Positions 1-5,653 of a stretch of 6,645 nt of DNA are shown here, piece after piece. This DNA comes from CAYJDR01 sp964368965 (GTDB lineage Bacteria > Chrysiogenota > Deferribacteres > Deferribacterales > Mucispirillaceae). How positions within the stretch are numbered: position 1 is the first letter of the stretch; each line of letters opens with the position of its first letter. The position numbers and the translations under genes were made by a program. Location: contig CAYJDR010000073.1 in NCBI GenBank assembly GCA_964368965.1, positions 1 through 6,645 of the forward strand. Reading direction: 5' to 3'. The notes under the pieces were generated by a model that did not search any database, was not told the origin of the DNA, and saw only the letters and a program-made list of their open reading frames with translations.

Positions 1-1208
1 CTTTCCAAGTGTATCGCATCAAAGGCCCCATGGCTTTTTCTGAAATGATGGAACTCTACGGCCTTGATAAACAAGGCTTAAAAGATGAACGCCTAACCCC
101 ATACATTCATCCCGTGTGCCGCGATGAAAGTGATTTGCAAATTTTTGATGCCATCGCGCAAAAAGATATTTTGCTCTATCACCCTTATGATAGTTTCCTG
201 CCTGTGCAGGAATTTATACGCAGAGCCAGTATTGATCCTGGCGTAGTGGCCATTAAGCAAACCCTTTACCGCGCCGGTAATTCATCTCCCATTGTGGACG
301 CACTCATTCAAGCACGTCTTATGGGCAAGCAAGTCACCGCTGTGGTGGAGCTTAAGGCTCGTTTTGATGAAGAACGCAACATCACATGGGCTGAAGAAAT
401 GGAAAAAGCCGGTGTACACGTGGTTTACGGCATGCCCGGCATGAAAATTCACGCCAAGCTTTGCCTAGTTATCCGTCGTGAACCCCAAGGGGTACGCCGC
501 TATGTGCACATAGGCACCGGTAACTACAATCCTTCCACTGCTAAAATCTATACCGACTTGGCTCTTTTCACAGCGCATTCTGAAATTTGTGCCGATGTAA
601 GCGATATCTTCAACACCATTACTGGTTATGCCGAACAAGATAGTTATCGGCATCTACTGGTTTCTCCCAACAGCATGCGACGTAATTTGCTTTTAGCCAT
701 TGAAGCAGAAATACAGCGTCACAAAAAGCACGGCGATGGTAAAATTTATATCAAATGCAATCAGGTGGCCGATAAAGACTGCATTCAAGCTTTATACCGC
801 GCCTCCATGTCTGGAGTAAAAATACGCATGCAAGTGCGTGGAGTTTGTTGCTTACGTCCGAATATTCCTGGTATTAGCGAGAATATTGAAGTCACTTCCT
901 TGGTGGGACGCTTTTTGGAACACCCAAGAATTTACTATTTCCACAATGGTGGCACCCCCAATATATATATAGGAAGCGCAGATCTTATGCCGCGCAATCT
1001 TGACAGACGCATTGAAACATTGGTGCCAGTACTGGATGCTGACCTGCGCAAACAACTTTGCGATGAAATTCTTGTTTCACATCTTGATGATACAGCTAAG
1101 GCTTACGTTTTACAGGAAGACGGTAGCTATTTACGCCGTAAGGTGGCGCGCAGCGAAACTCCTTTCAATGCACAAAAAGAAATGCTACGCATACGCGAAG
1201 GTAAATAA
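1..1208 (+). CDS. ppk1: Polyphosphate kinase 1, C-terminal part (5' end outside window)
   Basis: Ppk1 reversibly transfers the terminal phosphate of ATP to growing polyphosphate through a phosphohistidine intermediate, usually at the inner membrane. The frame is open from base 3 with no stop upstream, so the GTG at 9 is an internal codon (Gln-Val-Tyr-Arg context), not a start. Counting from that codon, KQTLYR carries R88, ELKARFDEE carries R118, GMKIHAKL carries H148 (bases 450-452), and FLEHPR carries H305 (921-923). As I recall, the E. coli residues are R375, R405, H435 (autophosphorylated) and H592. The spacings (30, 30 and 157 residues) match exactly. The tail after H148 is 251 residues, against about 253 in E. 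coli, so roughly 285 N-terminal residues are missing. The protein ends with the typical DGSYLRR-type tail. It is first in a tight + strand run with an HD protein and Ppx. All catalytic residues in view are intact. Confidence 0.97.
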   Translation, partial: FQVYRIKGPMAFSEMMELYGLDKQGLKDERLTPYIHPVCRDESDLQIFDAIAQKDILLYHPYDSFLPVQEFIRRASIDPGVVAIKQTLYRAGNSSPIVDALIQARLMGKQVTAVVELKARFDEERNITWAEEMEKAGVHVVYGMPGMKIHAKLCLVIRREPQGVRRYVHIGTGNYNPSTAKIYTDLALFTAHSEICADVSDIFNTITGYAEQDSYRHLLVSPNSMRRNLLLAIEAEIQRHKKHGDGKIYIKCNQVADKDCIQALYRASMSGVKIRMQVRGVCCLRPNIPGISENIEVTSLVGRFLEHPRIYYFHNGGTPNIYIGSADLMPRNLDRRIETLVPVLDADLRKQLCDEILVSHLDDTAKAYVLQEDGSYLRRKVARSETPFNAQKEMLRIREGK

Positions 1209-1211
1209 CAC

Positions 1212-1814
1212 ATGGGCAAAAAAGACACAGTACAATTTTCCCCTGTTATACTAGAATCATTACAACATGGGGCGCAAGTGGCGCATTTAGCCACCTCTCT
1301 CTTTACAGGTTTAGCCCCTTTACATAAGCTGTCTAAAAAATGGAAACATATTTTAAATATGGGGGCGCAACTCCATGACATAGGATGGCTTCATGGCAAA
1401 CAAGCGCACCACAAAATGTCTGCTGCCATGATTCGTGAGGGACACATAGATGCTGACCTCCCCCTTCCTGTGGATGTGCCAAAAGATGTACGTCACTTGG
1501 TGGCCTTGGTGGCGCGTTATCATCGCCGTGCTGAGCCCAAACTCTCCCAAACTCGCTTTGCTAATTTAAGCGAAAAAGAGCGACAAGCCATGCTCATACT
1601 TGCCGCCATCATTCGTCTTGCCGACGCCCTCGACTTTAGTCATACAGGAGCTGTGCAAGATGTGAAAGTGCGTTTTCAACAAGAAAATATACATCTGGAA
1701 CTTCTATGCACAAAACCTTGTTCGGCTGAAATACAAAGAGTATATGTTAAAAAAGAGCTTTTTTGTAAACTATTTCAGCTAGACATCCTTTGTAGCTACA
1801 CAAAAATTAAATAG
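1212..1814 (+). CDS. Stand-alone HD-domain protein, Ppx/GppA C-terminal-like
   Basis: This is a 200-residue soluble protein made almost entirely of one HD domain. Visible metal-site candidates are H25 (AHLATSLF), H55-D56 (LHDIGWLHG), H66/H67 (QAHHKMSAAMI), H104 (ARYHRRAEPK) and D138 (LADALDFSH). The order and the RYHRR and RLADALD motifs match the C-terminal HD domain of Ppx/GppA phosphatases rather than GGDEF-linked HD-GYP proteins. No signal peptide or membrane segment is seen. The ATG start lies 3 bases after the ppk1 stop, with GAAGGT at 1197-1202 inside the end of ppk1 as the likely ribosome binding site, so it is probably translated from the ppk1 transcript. HD proteins are often metal-dependent phosphohydrolases. 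The substrate here is unknown; polyP, (p)ppGpp or another nucleotide are guesses from context. It appears to be a paralogue of the HD domain at the end of the next gene. Confidence 0.85.
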   Translation: MGKKDTVQFSPVILESLQHGAQVAHLATSLFTGLAPLHKLSKKWKHILNMGAQLHDIGWLHGKQAHHKMSAAMIREGHIDADLPLPVDVPKDVRHLVALVARYHRRAEPKLSQTRFANLSEKERQAMLILAAIIRLADALDFSHTGAVQDVKVRFQQENIHLELLCTKPCSAEIQRVYVKKELFCKLFQLDILCSYTKIK

Positions 1815-1828
1815 GTATCTGTATACCT
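1813..1828 (+). repeat. Small hairpin between the HD gene and ppx
   Basis: AGGTAT (1813-1818), loop CTGT, then ATACCT (1823-1828) form a perfect 6-bp stem followed by TTT (1829-1831). It starts inside the TAG stop of the HD gene and ends 3 bases before the GAGG ribosome binding site of ppx (1832-1835). It could be a weak attenuator, an RNA processing site or a modulator of ppx translation. A chance repeat of this size is also possible. Confidence 0.4.
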
Positions 1829-1839
1829 TTTGAGGCATT

Positions 1840-3444
1840 ATGAACACATTGACGTCTCCATCTACGCCATCTGCCGCCATTTCCATACAAGACGGCTCTA
1901 AAATCATAGGCATTATTGACCTTGGGAGTAACTCAGCACGCCTTTTATTGGTGCAAGTTTCTCCTGACGGTGCTTACAGTATTATCAATAGGGTGAAGCA
2001 TATGGTGCGCCTTGGCGAAAATGCCTTCGAAGAAAAACGCCTTCAAGAAGCTGCCATGCAGCGCACGCTCATTGTGTTGCGCTCTTTCATGGAGATGTGC
2101 CAAAAATACGGTGTTACAGAAATTTTACCCATGGCCACGGCGGCCATGCGTGATGCAGAAAACGCCACAGAATTTTTACAAAGAGTGCGCGAAAAAACCG
2201 GCCTAGAATTACAAGTAATTTCTGGACACGAAGAAGCAAGGCTCATATGTCTTGGGGTTTCCAGCGGCATCCCTTCAAGTCTTGGTTTGAGAGTGTATAT
2301 AGACATTGGTGGCGGTAGTACCGAGGTGGCAGTGGCCAACTCTCAAGGTACAGAATGCCTTGACTCCCTTAAACTAGGGTGTGTTCGACTTACCAATCAT
2401 TTTTTAAATGAATTTCCAAACAGAGTGCCAAAGCATATCTTTGCAAATATGTGTGCTTTTATACGTGGCAAGGCTAGTCACACCACAGGGAGACTGCAAA
2501 ACTTAACCTTAAGCGAATTGGTAGGAAGTTCGGGCACAGCCCTTGCTTTACAAAATATCGGACATCGCTTGCAATACGGCTGTTCTCCTGCTTCAGATCA
2601 AAACACGCTTACCTTAGAAGGGCTTCGTCTTGCAGCAAAGCATATTTGCAATCTTACTGCAGAAGAAAGACGCAAGCTACCTGGTGTCAATGCCAAACGT
2701 GCCGAAGTGCTTGTGGCAGGTACGGCCATCTTGTTAACACTCATGGAAGATTTTAATTTCGAAAATATCACCGTGAGTAATCGTAATCTACAAGACGGTA
2801 TCCTCATGGATTATCTGCAGCGGCATTCTATACACGCTGAAATTACAGGAACTTCTGTACGTGAAAAAAGTGTTCTCCAGCTGGCTAAGCGCTGCCAATA
2901 TGAAACACATCATGCTAATCATGTGGCAAAGCTCGCGTTGCAAATTCACGATTCCGCCGTGGATGTGGGAATCATACGCCTTGACCATCAAGCTCGCGAA
3001 CTTTTATATTATGCTGCCATATTACATGATATTGGTATTTTTATTGCTTACGCCAAACATGCCACGCACGGCGCCTATATCATCAATAAATCAGAATTGC
3101 TTGGCTTTACAGAAGACGAAATTGAATTCATGGCCACACTTGTTCAAATGCATAACTTAAAGCCAAGCAAGAAGCCATGTAGCCCCATTCCAAAAGGTAC
3201 CGGATTGCGTCGGCATCTACAATTTTTTCCAATTTTTTTAGCATTGGCTGAAAATATGGATCGTTTGCATTGCAACCATGTACAAGAAGCTCATTTTATG
3301 CGCGTGAAGGAAAGCTTATCCCTCATAGTCAGTGGAAAAAATACCAGCCCCGTAGAAATTGACGCCGTGAGCCTGATGGACACACTCTTGCAATGCGCCC
3401 TTGATGAAAAAATAAATATCCACTTCACATCATTAACAATATAA
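1840..3444 (+). CDS. ppx: Exopolyphosphatase / pppGpp phosphohydrolase (Ppx/GppA) with C-terminal HD domain
   Basis: Ppx/GppA enzymes remove terminal phosphates from polyphosphate and/or convert pppGpp to ppGpp in the cytoplasm. At 534 residues this is full length for the long form (E. coli Ppx is about 513). The N-terminal ASKHA fold shows the first phosphate loop IDLGSNSARLLL (26-37), AMRDAENATEF (102-112), the likely catalytic Glu in SGHEEARL (E131), the second phosphate loop IDIGGGSTEVAV (154-165), VGSSGTALAL (228-237), LPGVNAKRAEVLVAG (280-294) and VSNRNLQDGILMDYL (312-326). The HD domain follows, with H361, H396-D397 (AAILHDIG), H410, H438 and D474 (LAENMDR). Its later motifs, MHNLKPSKK and LAENMDR, are less canonical than those of the upstream HD protein. 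The ATG has GAGG 4 bases upstream, a short spacing. About 20 residues before the first phosphate loop look like a poorly conserved extension. It lies 25 bases after the HD gene, so probably in one operon with ppk1. Ppx and GppA activity cannot be told apart from sequence alone. Confidence 0.95.
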   Translation: MNTLTSPSTPSAAISIQDGSKIIGIIDLGSNSARLLLVQVSPDGAYSIINRVKHMVRLGENAFEEKRLQEAAMQRTLIVLRSFMEMCQKYGVTEILPMATAAMRDAENATEFLQRVREKTGLELQVISGHEEARLICLGVSSGIPSSLGLRVYIDIGGGSTEVAVANSQGTECLDSLKLGCVRLTNHFLNEFPNRVPKHIFANMCAFIRGKASHTTGRLQNLTLSELVGSSGTALALQNIGHRLQYGCSPASDQNTLTLEGLRLAAKHICNLTAEERRKLPGVNAKRAEVLVAGTAILLTLMEDFNFENITVSNRNLQDGILMDYLQRHSIHAEITGTSVREKSVLQLAKRCQYETHHANHVAKLALQIHDSAVDVGIIRLDHQARELLYYAAILHDIGIFIAYAKHATHGAYIINKSELLGFTEDEIEFMATLVQMHNLKPSKKPCSPIPKGTGLRRHLQFFPIFLALAENMDRLHCNHVQEAHFMRVKESLSLIVSGKNTSPVEIDAVSLMDTLLQCALDEKINIHFTSLTI

Positions 3445-3469
3445 CGTTTCATAGTAAAAAAACAAATAG

Positions 3470-3511
3470 AGTTAAAGGACTACTTAAACTTTTTCAATAA
3501 ATCCTTTAACT
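3470..3511. terminator. Inverted repeat after ppx, possible operon terminator
   Basis: AGTTAAAGGA (3470-3479) and TCCTTTAACT (3502-3511) form a perfect 10-bp stem with a 22-base loop, 25 bases after the ppx stop. No U-run follows on the + strand. Read on the - strand, the stem is followed about 8 bases later by a run of seven T (complement of 3455-3461). It would therefore be a better terminator for - strand transcription, although no - strand gene is seen nearby. Its place just after the last gene of the polyP cluster suggests a termination or 3'-end stabilising role. Confidence 0.4.
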
Positions 3512-3550
3512 ATAAAAACTTATTAATCAAAAAATAAAAAACTATCAATC

Positions 3551-3566
3551 AAACCATTTTTGCATC
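3551..3566. promoter_or_regulatory. Degenerate copy of the AATGCA-N4-TGCATY palindrome
   Basis: AAACCA-TTTT-TGCATC keeps the right half and four of six bases of the left half, with the same 4-base spacer as the two better copies downstream. It is 99 bp upstream of the first good copy. It is a weak candidate that would carry no weight without the other two. Confidence 0.25.
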
Positions 3567-3603
3567 ATTTATTCAGAACGAGTGCACAAACAATTTAACA
3601 CAA

Positions 3604-3620
3604 CATATCAAAAAGATATG
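3604..3620. repeat. Inverted repeat CATATC-N5-GATATG
   Basis: Perfect 6-bp arms at 3604-3609 and 3615-3620 flank a run of five A. The motif differs from the ATGCA-type palindromes nearby. It could be an operator for another regulator or a chance palindrome in AT-rich DNA. Confidence 0.3.
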
Positions 3621-3649
3621 ACATAAACCAGAATCATTCTTAATTAAAC

Positions 3650-3665
3650 AATGCAGAAATGCATT
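3650..3665. promoter_or_regulatory. Palindrome copy 1, candidate upstream activator site
   Basis: AATGCA-GAAA-TGCATT is a perfect 6-bp inverted repeat with a 4-base spacer. An almost identical copy lies 65 bp downstream (3715-3730), close to six helical turns. Its centre is about 264 bp upstream of the start site predicted from the sigma-54 promoter, which is far but workable for an enhancer acting by DNA looping. It is inferred, not shown, that the sigma-54 activator encoded at the right edge binds here. Confidence 0.45.
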
Positions 3666-3714
3666 ACTACTTTCTTCTCTCAGCCCAGAACTAACATACA
3701 CAAAAGCAACTCCC

Positions 3715-3730
3715 AATGCAATTTTGCATC
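3715..3730. promoter_or_regulatory. Palindrome copy 2, candidate upstream activator site
   Basis: AATGCA-ATTT-TGCATC matches copy 1 in 11 of 12 arm bases with the same spacer length. Its centre is about 199 bp upstream of the predicted start site, within the usual enhancer range. The right half continues as TGCATCGCTTTTCT (3725-3738), and that string recurs with one inserted C at 3749-3763. Two spaced copies of one palindrome upstream of a -24/-12 promoter is the classic layout for enhancer-binding proteins. Confidence 0.5.
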
Positions 3731-3840
3731 GCTTTTCTTAAAAAGAGCTGCATCGCCTTTTCTCACTCTCTCCTTTTCAATCAGAAAAAACACAAAATCC
3801 TATTCTTCTATGCATTTTTTTTTCTTACATTTTGAGTATG

Positions 3841-3858
3841 TTGTTACAAAAATAACAA
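3841..3858. promoter_or_regulatory. Palindrome TTGTTA-N6-TAACAA, TyrR-box-like layout
   Basis: Perfect 6-bp arms flank CAAAAA, 37 bases upstream of the -24 element. The 6-6-6 layout is that of the TyrR box (TGTAAA-N6-TTTACA), although the bases differ. Because the activator in this window has a TyrR-like helix-turn-helix, this is a rival candidate for its binding site. At about -72 it is close to the promoter for an enhancer and could also serve a repressor. Confidence 0.4.
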
Positions 3859-3894
3859 AGCCACGCCATCTCTACATTTATATTAGTCAGCTTT

Positions 3895-3911
3895 TGGTAT
3901 GTCTCTTGCTT
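3895..3911 (+). promoter_or_regulatory. Candidate sigma-54 (-24/-12) promoter for the permease
   Basis: TGGTATG-TCTC-TTGCTT fits the consensus TGGCACG-N4-TTGCW. The GG (3896-3897) and GC (3908-3909) dinucleotides are separated by exactly 10 bases. The -12 element is perfect and the -24 element matches in 5 of 7 positions. Transcription would start near 3921, giving a leader of about 134 bases before the permease ATG. A sigma-54 activator gene lies at the right end of the window and palindromes lie upstream, which supports the call. Confidence 0.6.
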
Positions 3912-3997
3912 ATGCCCATACGGTATTTGAAAGAATACAATGCTCGGAAACATTTTATACAAATAACTAAACCTATAACCAACACCATCGTTATTTA

Positions 3998-4015
3998 TGC
4001 CATGATTGCATGGTA
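3998..4015 (+). repeat. Short hairpin in the permease leader
   Basis: TGCCATG (3998-4004), loop ATTG, CATGGTA (4009-4015) can form a 7-bp stem with one G-U pair, ending 25 bases before the permease ribosome binding site. There is no U-run after it. It may be incidental, or it may shape the leader RNA. Confidence 0.25.
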
Positions 4016-4054
4016 GTATCATAACCTCAACATTTGATTTAGGAGTTTGTCCCC

Positions 4055-5521
4055 ATGAGCACAACGTGTAGTGAACAGAGAGCCAACCTAAGTAAAACCA
4101 TGTCCCCCCTTGCCACATGGGCCCTTGCATTCGGGTCCATCATTGGCTGGGGGGCTTTTGTTATGCCAAGCTTACGTTTTCTCCCACAATCTGGCCCTTT
4201 AGCTTCGTGTATAGGTTTTGCACTTGGCGGAATTTTACTTATGTTTGTAGCTGTAAGCTATGGTAAAATTGTTGGAAAATACCCCGTGGCCGGCGGAGCA
4301 TTCGCGTATGCTTATGCAGCCTTTGGTTCCACCGCATCCTTTATTTGCGGCTGGGCCATGGTTTTGGGTTATCTTTCCATCATAGCCTTAAATGCCACTG
4401 CTCTGGTTCTCCTCACACGTTTTCTTATTCCCGGAATTCTTAACTTTGGTCACTTATACGTTATTGCCAACTGGGACGTATATCTTGGCGAACTCCTCTT
4501 CCTTGAAGCTGTACTTATTGTCTTCGGCATACTTAATATAATTGGTGCCGACATCATCAGCAAAATTCAAGTGGCTCTTGCCGTTATTCTTGCCGTGGGT
4601 GTAGCAGCTCTTACCATTGGCACCTTCACAGCAGAAACAGCCACCATCAGCAATTTAAACCCACTTTTTGCTGAAAACCGCAGTGTTTTTGCTAGCATCG
4701 CCGCAGTGGTAGCCGTGGCTCCATGGCTTTATGTGGGCTTTGACACCATCCCGCAAGCTGCAGAAGAATTCAACTTCTCTGCAGAAAAAGCCATCAAGCT
4801 TATGTTACTAGCCATCACCTGCGGTATCGTCGTATACGCACTGGTTACAGTGGCAGTGGGTATCGTTATCCCCTACCCTGAACTCATTAAGCTTGATACT
4901 CCTTGGCACACCGGTTATGTGGCAGACCTTGCCCTCGGTTCTTTCGGTACACTTTTCTTAGCCATGGCTGTTGTGGCTGGTATTCTCACCGGTATTAATG
5001 GCTTCTATGTGGCCAGCTCCCGTTTACTCTTCAGCATGGGCCGCGCTCACATCTTACCCACATGGTTTGCAAAAATTGACGAAAAGCACAAGACTCCTAA
5101 GAATGCTCTTGTCTTTACCTTGGTATTCGTACTTATTGCTCCCTTCTTCGGTCGTGAAGTTCTTGACTGGGTTGTAAGCATGTCCGCCATCGGCACCATC
5201 ATCGCTTACCTTTTCGCCTCTTGGGCAGCGTATAAAATTCTTTCTCGCGATAACACCGAAAGCCCATGGATGATTCGTTGCTCCATATTGGGCTGCTTAA
5301 GCGCCATCTTGTGCTTGGGCCTACTTACTTTGCCCTTCTCTCCTGCAGTTATCGGCAAAGAATCTGCCTACGCCTTGTTGGTATGGGTTGTACTTGGCGC
5401 CATCTTCTACATGGCTCGCTACAACGACATGCGCAGATTCCCCACAGAAGATCGTGCCTATCTCATCTTAGGTGAGTCTGATCTTACTGATTATGTAAGA
5501 TACCGCACAGCAAAAAAATAA
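4055..5521 (+). CDS. APC-superfamily amino-acid permease
   Basis: This is a 488-residue inner-membrane secondary transporter with about 12 hydrophobic segments, roughly at 20-40, 48-69, 92-122, 143-165, 168-190, 209-231, 249-272, 289-319, 349-365, 370-394, 405-427 and 434-454. APC hallmarks are the unwound-helix motif GSIIGWGAFVMP (27-38) in TM1, YVGFDTIPQAAEEF (226-239) around TM6, and SRLLFSMGRAHILP (322-335) followed by KTPKNA in the TM8-9 loop. Such proteins move amino acids or related amines by proton/sodium symport or exchange; the substrate cannot be read from sequence. The ATG has a clear AGGAG at 4041-4045 with 9-base spacing; the next in-frame ATG (residue 16) has none. It appears to be a single-gene unit, with a candidate sigma-54 promoter upstream and a strong hairpin downstream. 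The convergent neighbour is a sigma-54 activator, which suggests activator-controlled uptake. Confidence 0.93.
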   Translation: MSTTCSEQRANLSKTMSPLATWALAFGSIIGWGAFVMPSLRFLPQSGPLASCIGFALGGILLMFVAVSYGKIVGKYPVAGGAFAYAYAAFGSTASFICGWAMVLGYLSIIALNATALVLLTRFLIPGILNFGHLYVIANWDVYLGELLFLEAVLIVFGILNIIGADIISKIQVALAVILAVGVAALTIGTFTAETATISNLNPLFAENRSVFASIAAVVAVAPWLYVGFDTIPQAAEEFNFSAEKAIKLMLLAITCGIVVYALVTVAVGIVIPYPELIKLDTPWHTGYVADLALGSFGTLFLAMAVVAGILTGINGFYVASSRLLFSMGRAHILPTWFAKIDEKHKTPKNALVFTLVFVLIAPFFGREVLDWVVSMSAIGTIIAYLFASWAAYKILSRDNTESPWMIRCSILGCLSAILCLGLLTLPFSPAVIGKESAYALLVWVVLGAIFYMARYNDMRRFPTEDRAYLILGESDLTDYVRYRTAKK

Positions 5522-5528
5522 GCATCTC

Positions 5529-5546
5529 CTTGCCATAAAAGGCAAG
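5529..5546 (+). repeat. Small hairpin just after the permease stop
   Basis: CTTGCC (5529-5534), loop ATAAAA, GGCAAG (5541-5546) form a perfect 6-bp stem 7 bases after the permease stop codon. It is followed by CACCCC rather than a U-run, so it is not a terminator by itself. It sits just ahead of the strong hairpin and may help protect the mRNA 3' end. Confidence 0.45.
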
Positions 5547-5558
5547 CACCCCTAGACA

Positions 5559-5596
5559 TAGTAAAGCCCCTCTTGCATGCAGGAGGGGCTTTACTA
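5559..5596. terminator. Strong bidirectional terminator between permease and activator
   Basis: The left arm (5559-5572, containing AAAGCCCCTC) and right arm (5583-5596, containing GAGGGGCTTT) form a perfect 14-bp stem. Inner T-G, T-A and G-C pairs can extend it to a CATG tetraloop. The AAAG...CTTT ends place a short T-run at the stem base in both directions. The genes on either side converge (stops at 5521 and 5654), so one element can end both transcripts. Confidence 0.88.
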
Positions 5597-5623
5597 CTTC
5601 TAAAATCAAAAATCGTTATATCT

Positions 5624-5647
5624 ATTTTAAGTATATGTTCTTAAAAT
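5624..5647. repeat. AT-rich inverted repeat downstream of the activator gene
   Basis: ATTTTAAG (5624-5631) and CTTAAAAT (5640-5647) form a perfect 8-bp stem with an 8-base loop, 6 bases past the activator stop on the - strand. The - strand then has a T-rich stretch further on. It is a weak first terminator for the activator ahead of the strong hairpin, or a chance palindrome. Confidence 0.35.
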
Positions 5648-5653
5648 CACATT

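Larger units (their letters stand above)
3445..4054. other. 610-base AT-rich intergenic region with regulatory-looking repeats
   Basis: This stretch separates the polyP cluster from the permease and is visibly richer in A and T than its flanks. I find no convincing gene. The longest open frame (3651-4016) has no ribosome binding site and a composition like translated AT-rich spacer. What it does hold are inverted repeats, a cluster of ATGCA/TGCAT half-sites at roughly 3551-3816, and a candidate -24/-12 promoter, each listed separately. The density of palindromes fits the long upstream control region of a sigma-54-regulated gene. Confidence 0.75.

Noticed and set aside
9..11. GTG as the start of ppk1
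   Set aside because: The frame is open upstream and the homologous region is in the middle of Ppk1, so this is an internal valine codon.
961..971. Run of AT dinucleotides inside ppk1, possible slippage or phase-variation tract
   Set aside because: It is only about five units and encodes a normal conserved stretch (NIYIGSAD) of Ppk1. This is too short to argue for phase variation.
3927..3961. Sigma-70-type promoter (TTGAAA with TATACA) for the permease
   Set aside because: The spacer would be 23 bases, well beyond the usual 16-18, and no better -10 lies at the right distance.
3651..4016. 121-codon open frame in the spacer
   Set aside because: It has no ribosome binding site and a composition like translated AT-rich spacer. 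It also overlaps palindrome copies 1 and 2 and the sigma-54 promoter. I recognise no domain.
3912..4016. Possible short leader peptide (ATG at 3912) upstream of the permease
   Set aside because: It lacks a ribosome binding site and would begin before the predicted start of transcription. It is just the end of the spurious spacer frame.
3825..4130. - strand open frame across the permease start
   Set aside because: It overlaps the promoter and the start of a clear permease gene and has no recognisable domain. It is a shadow frame.
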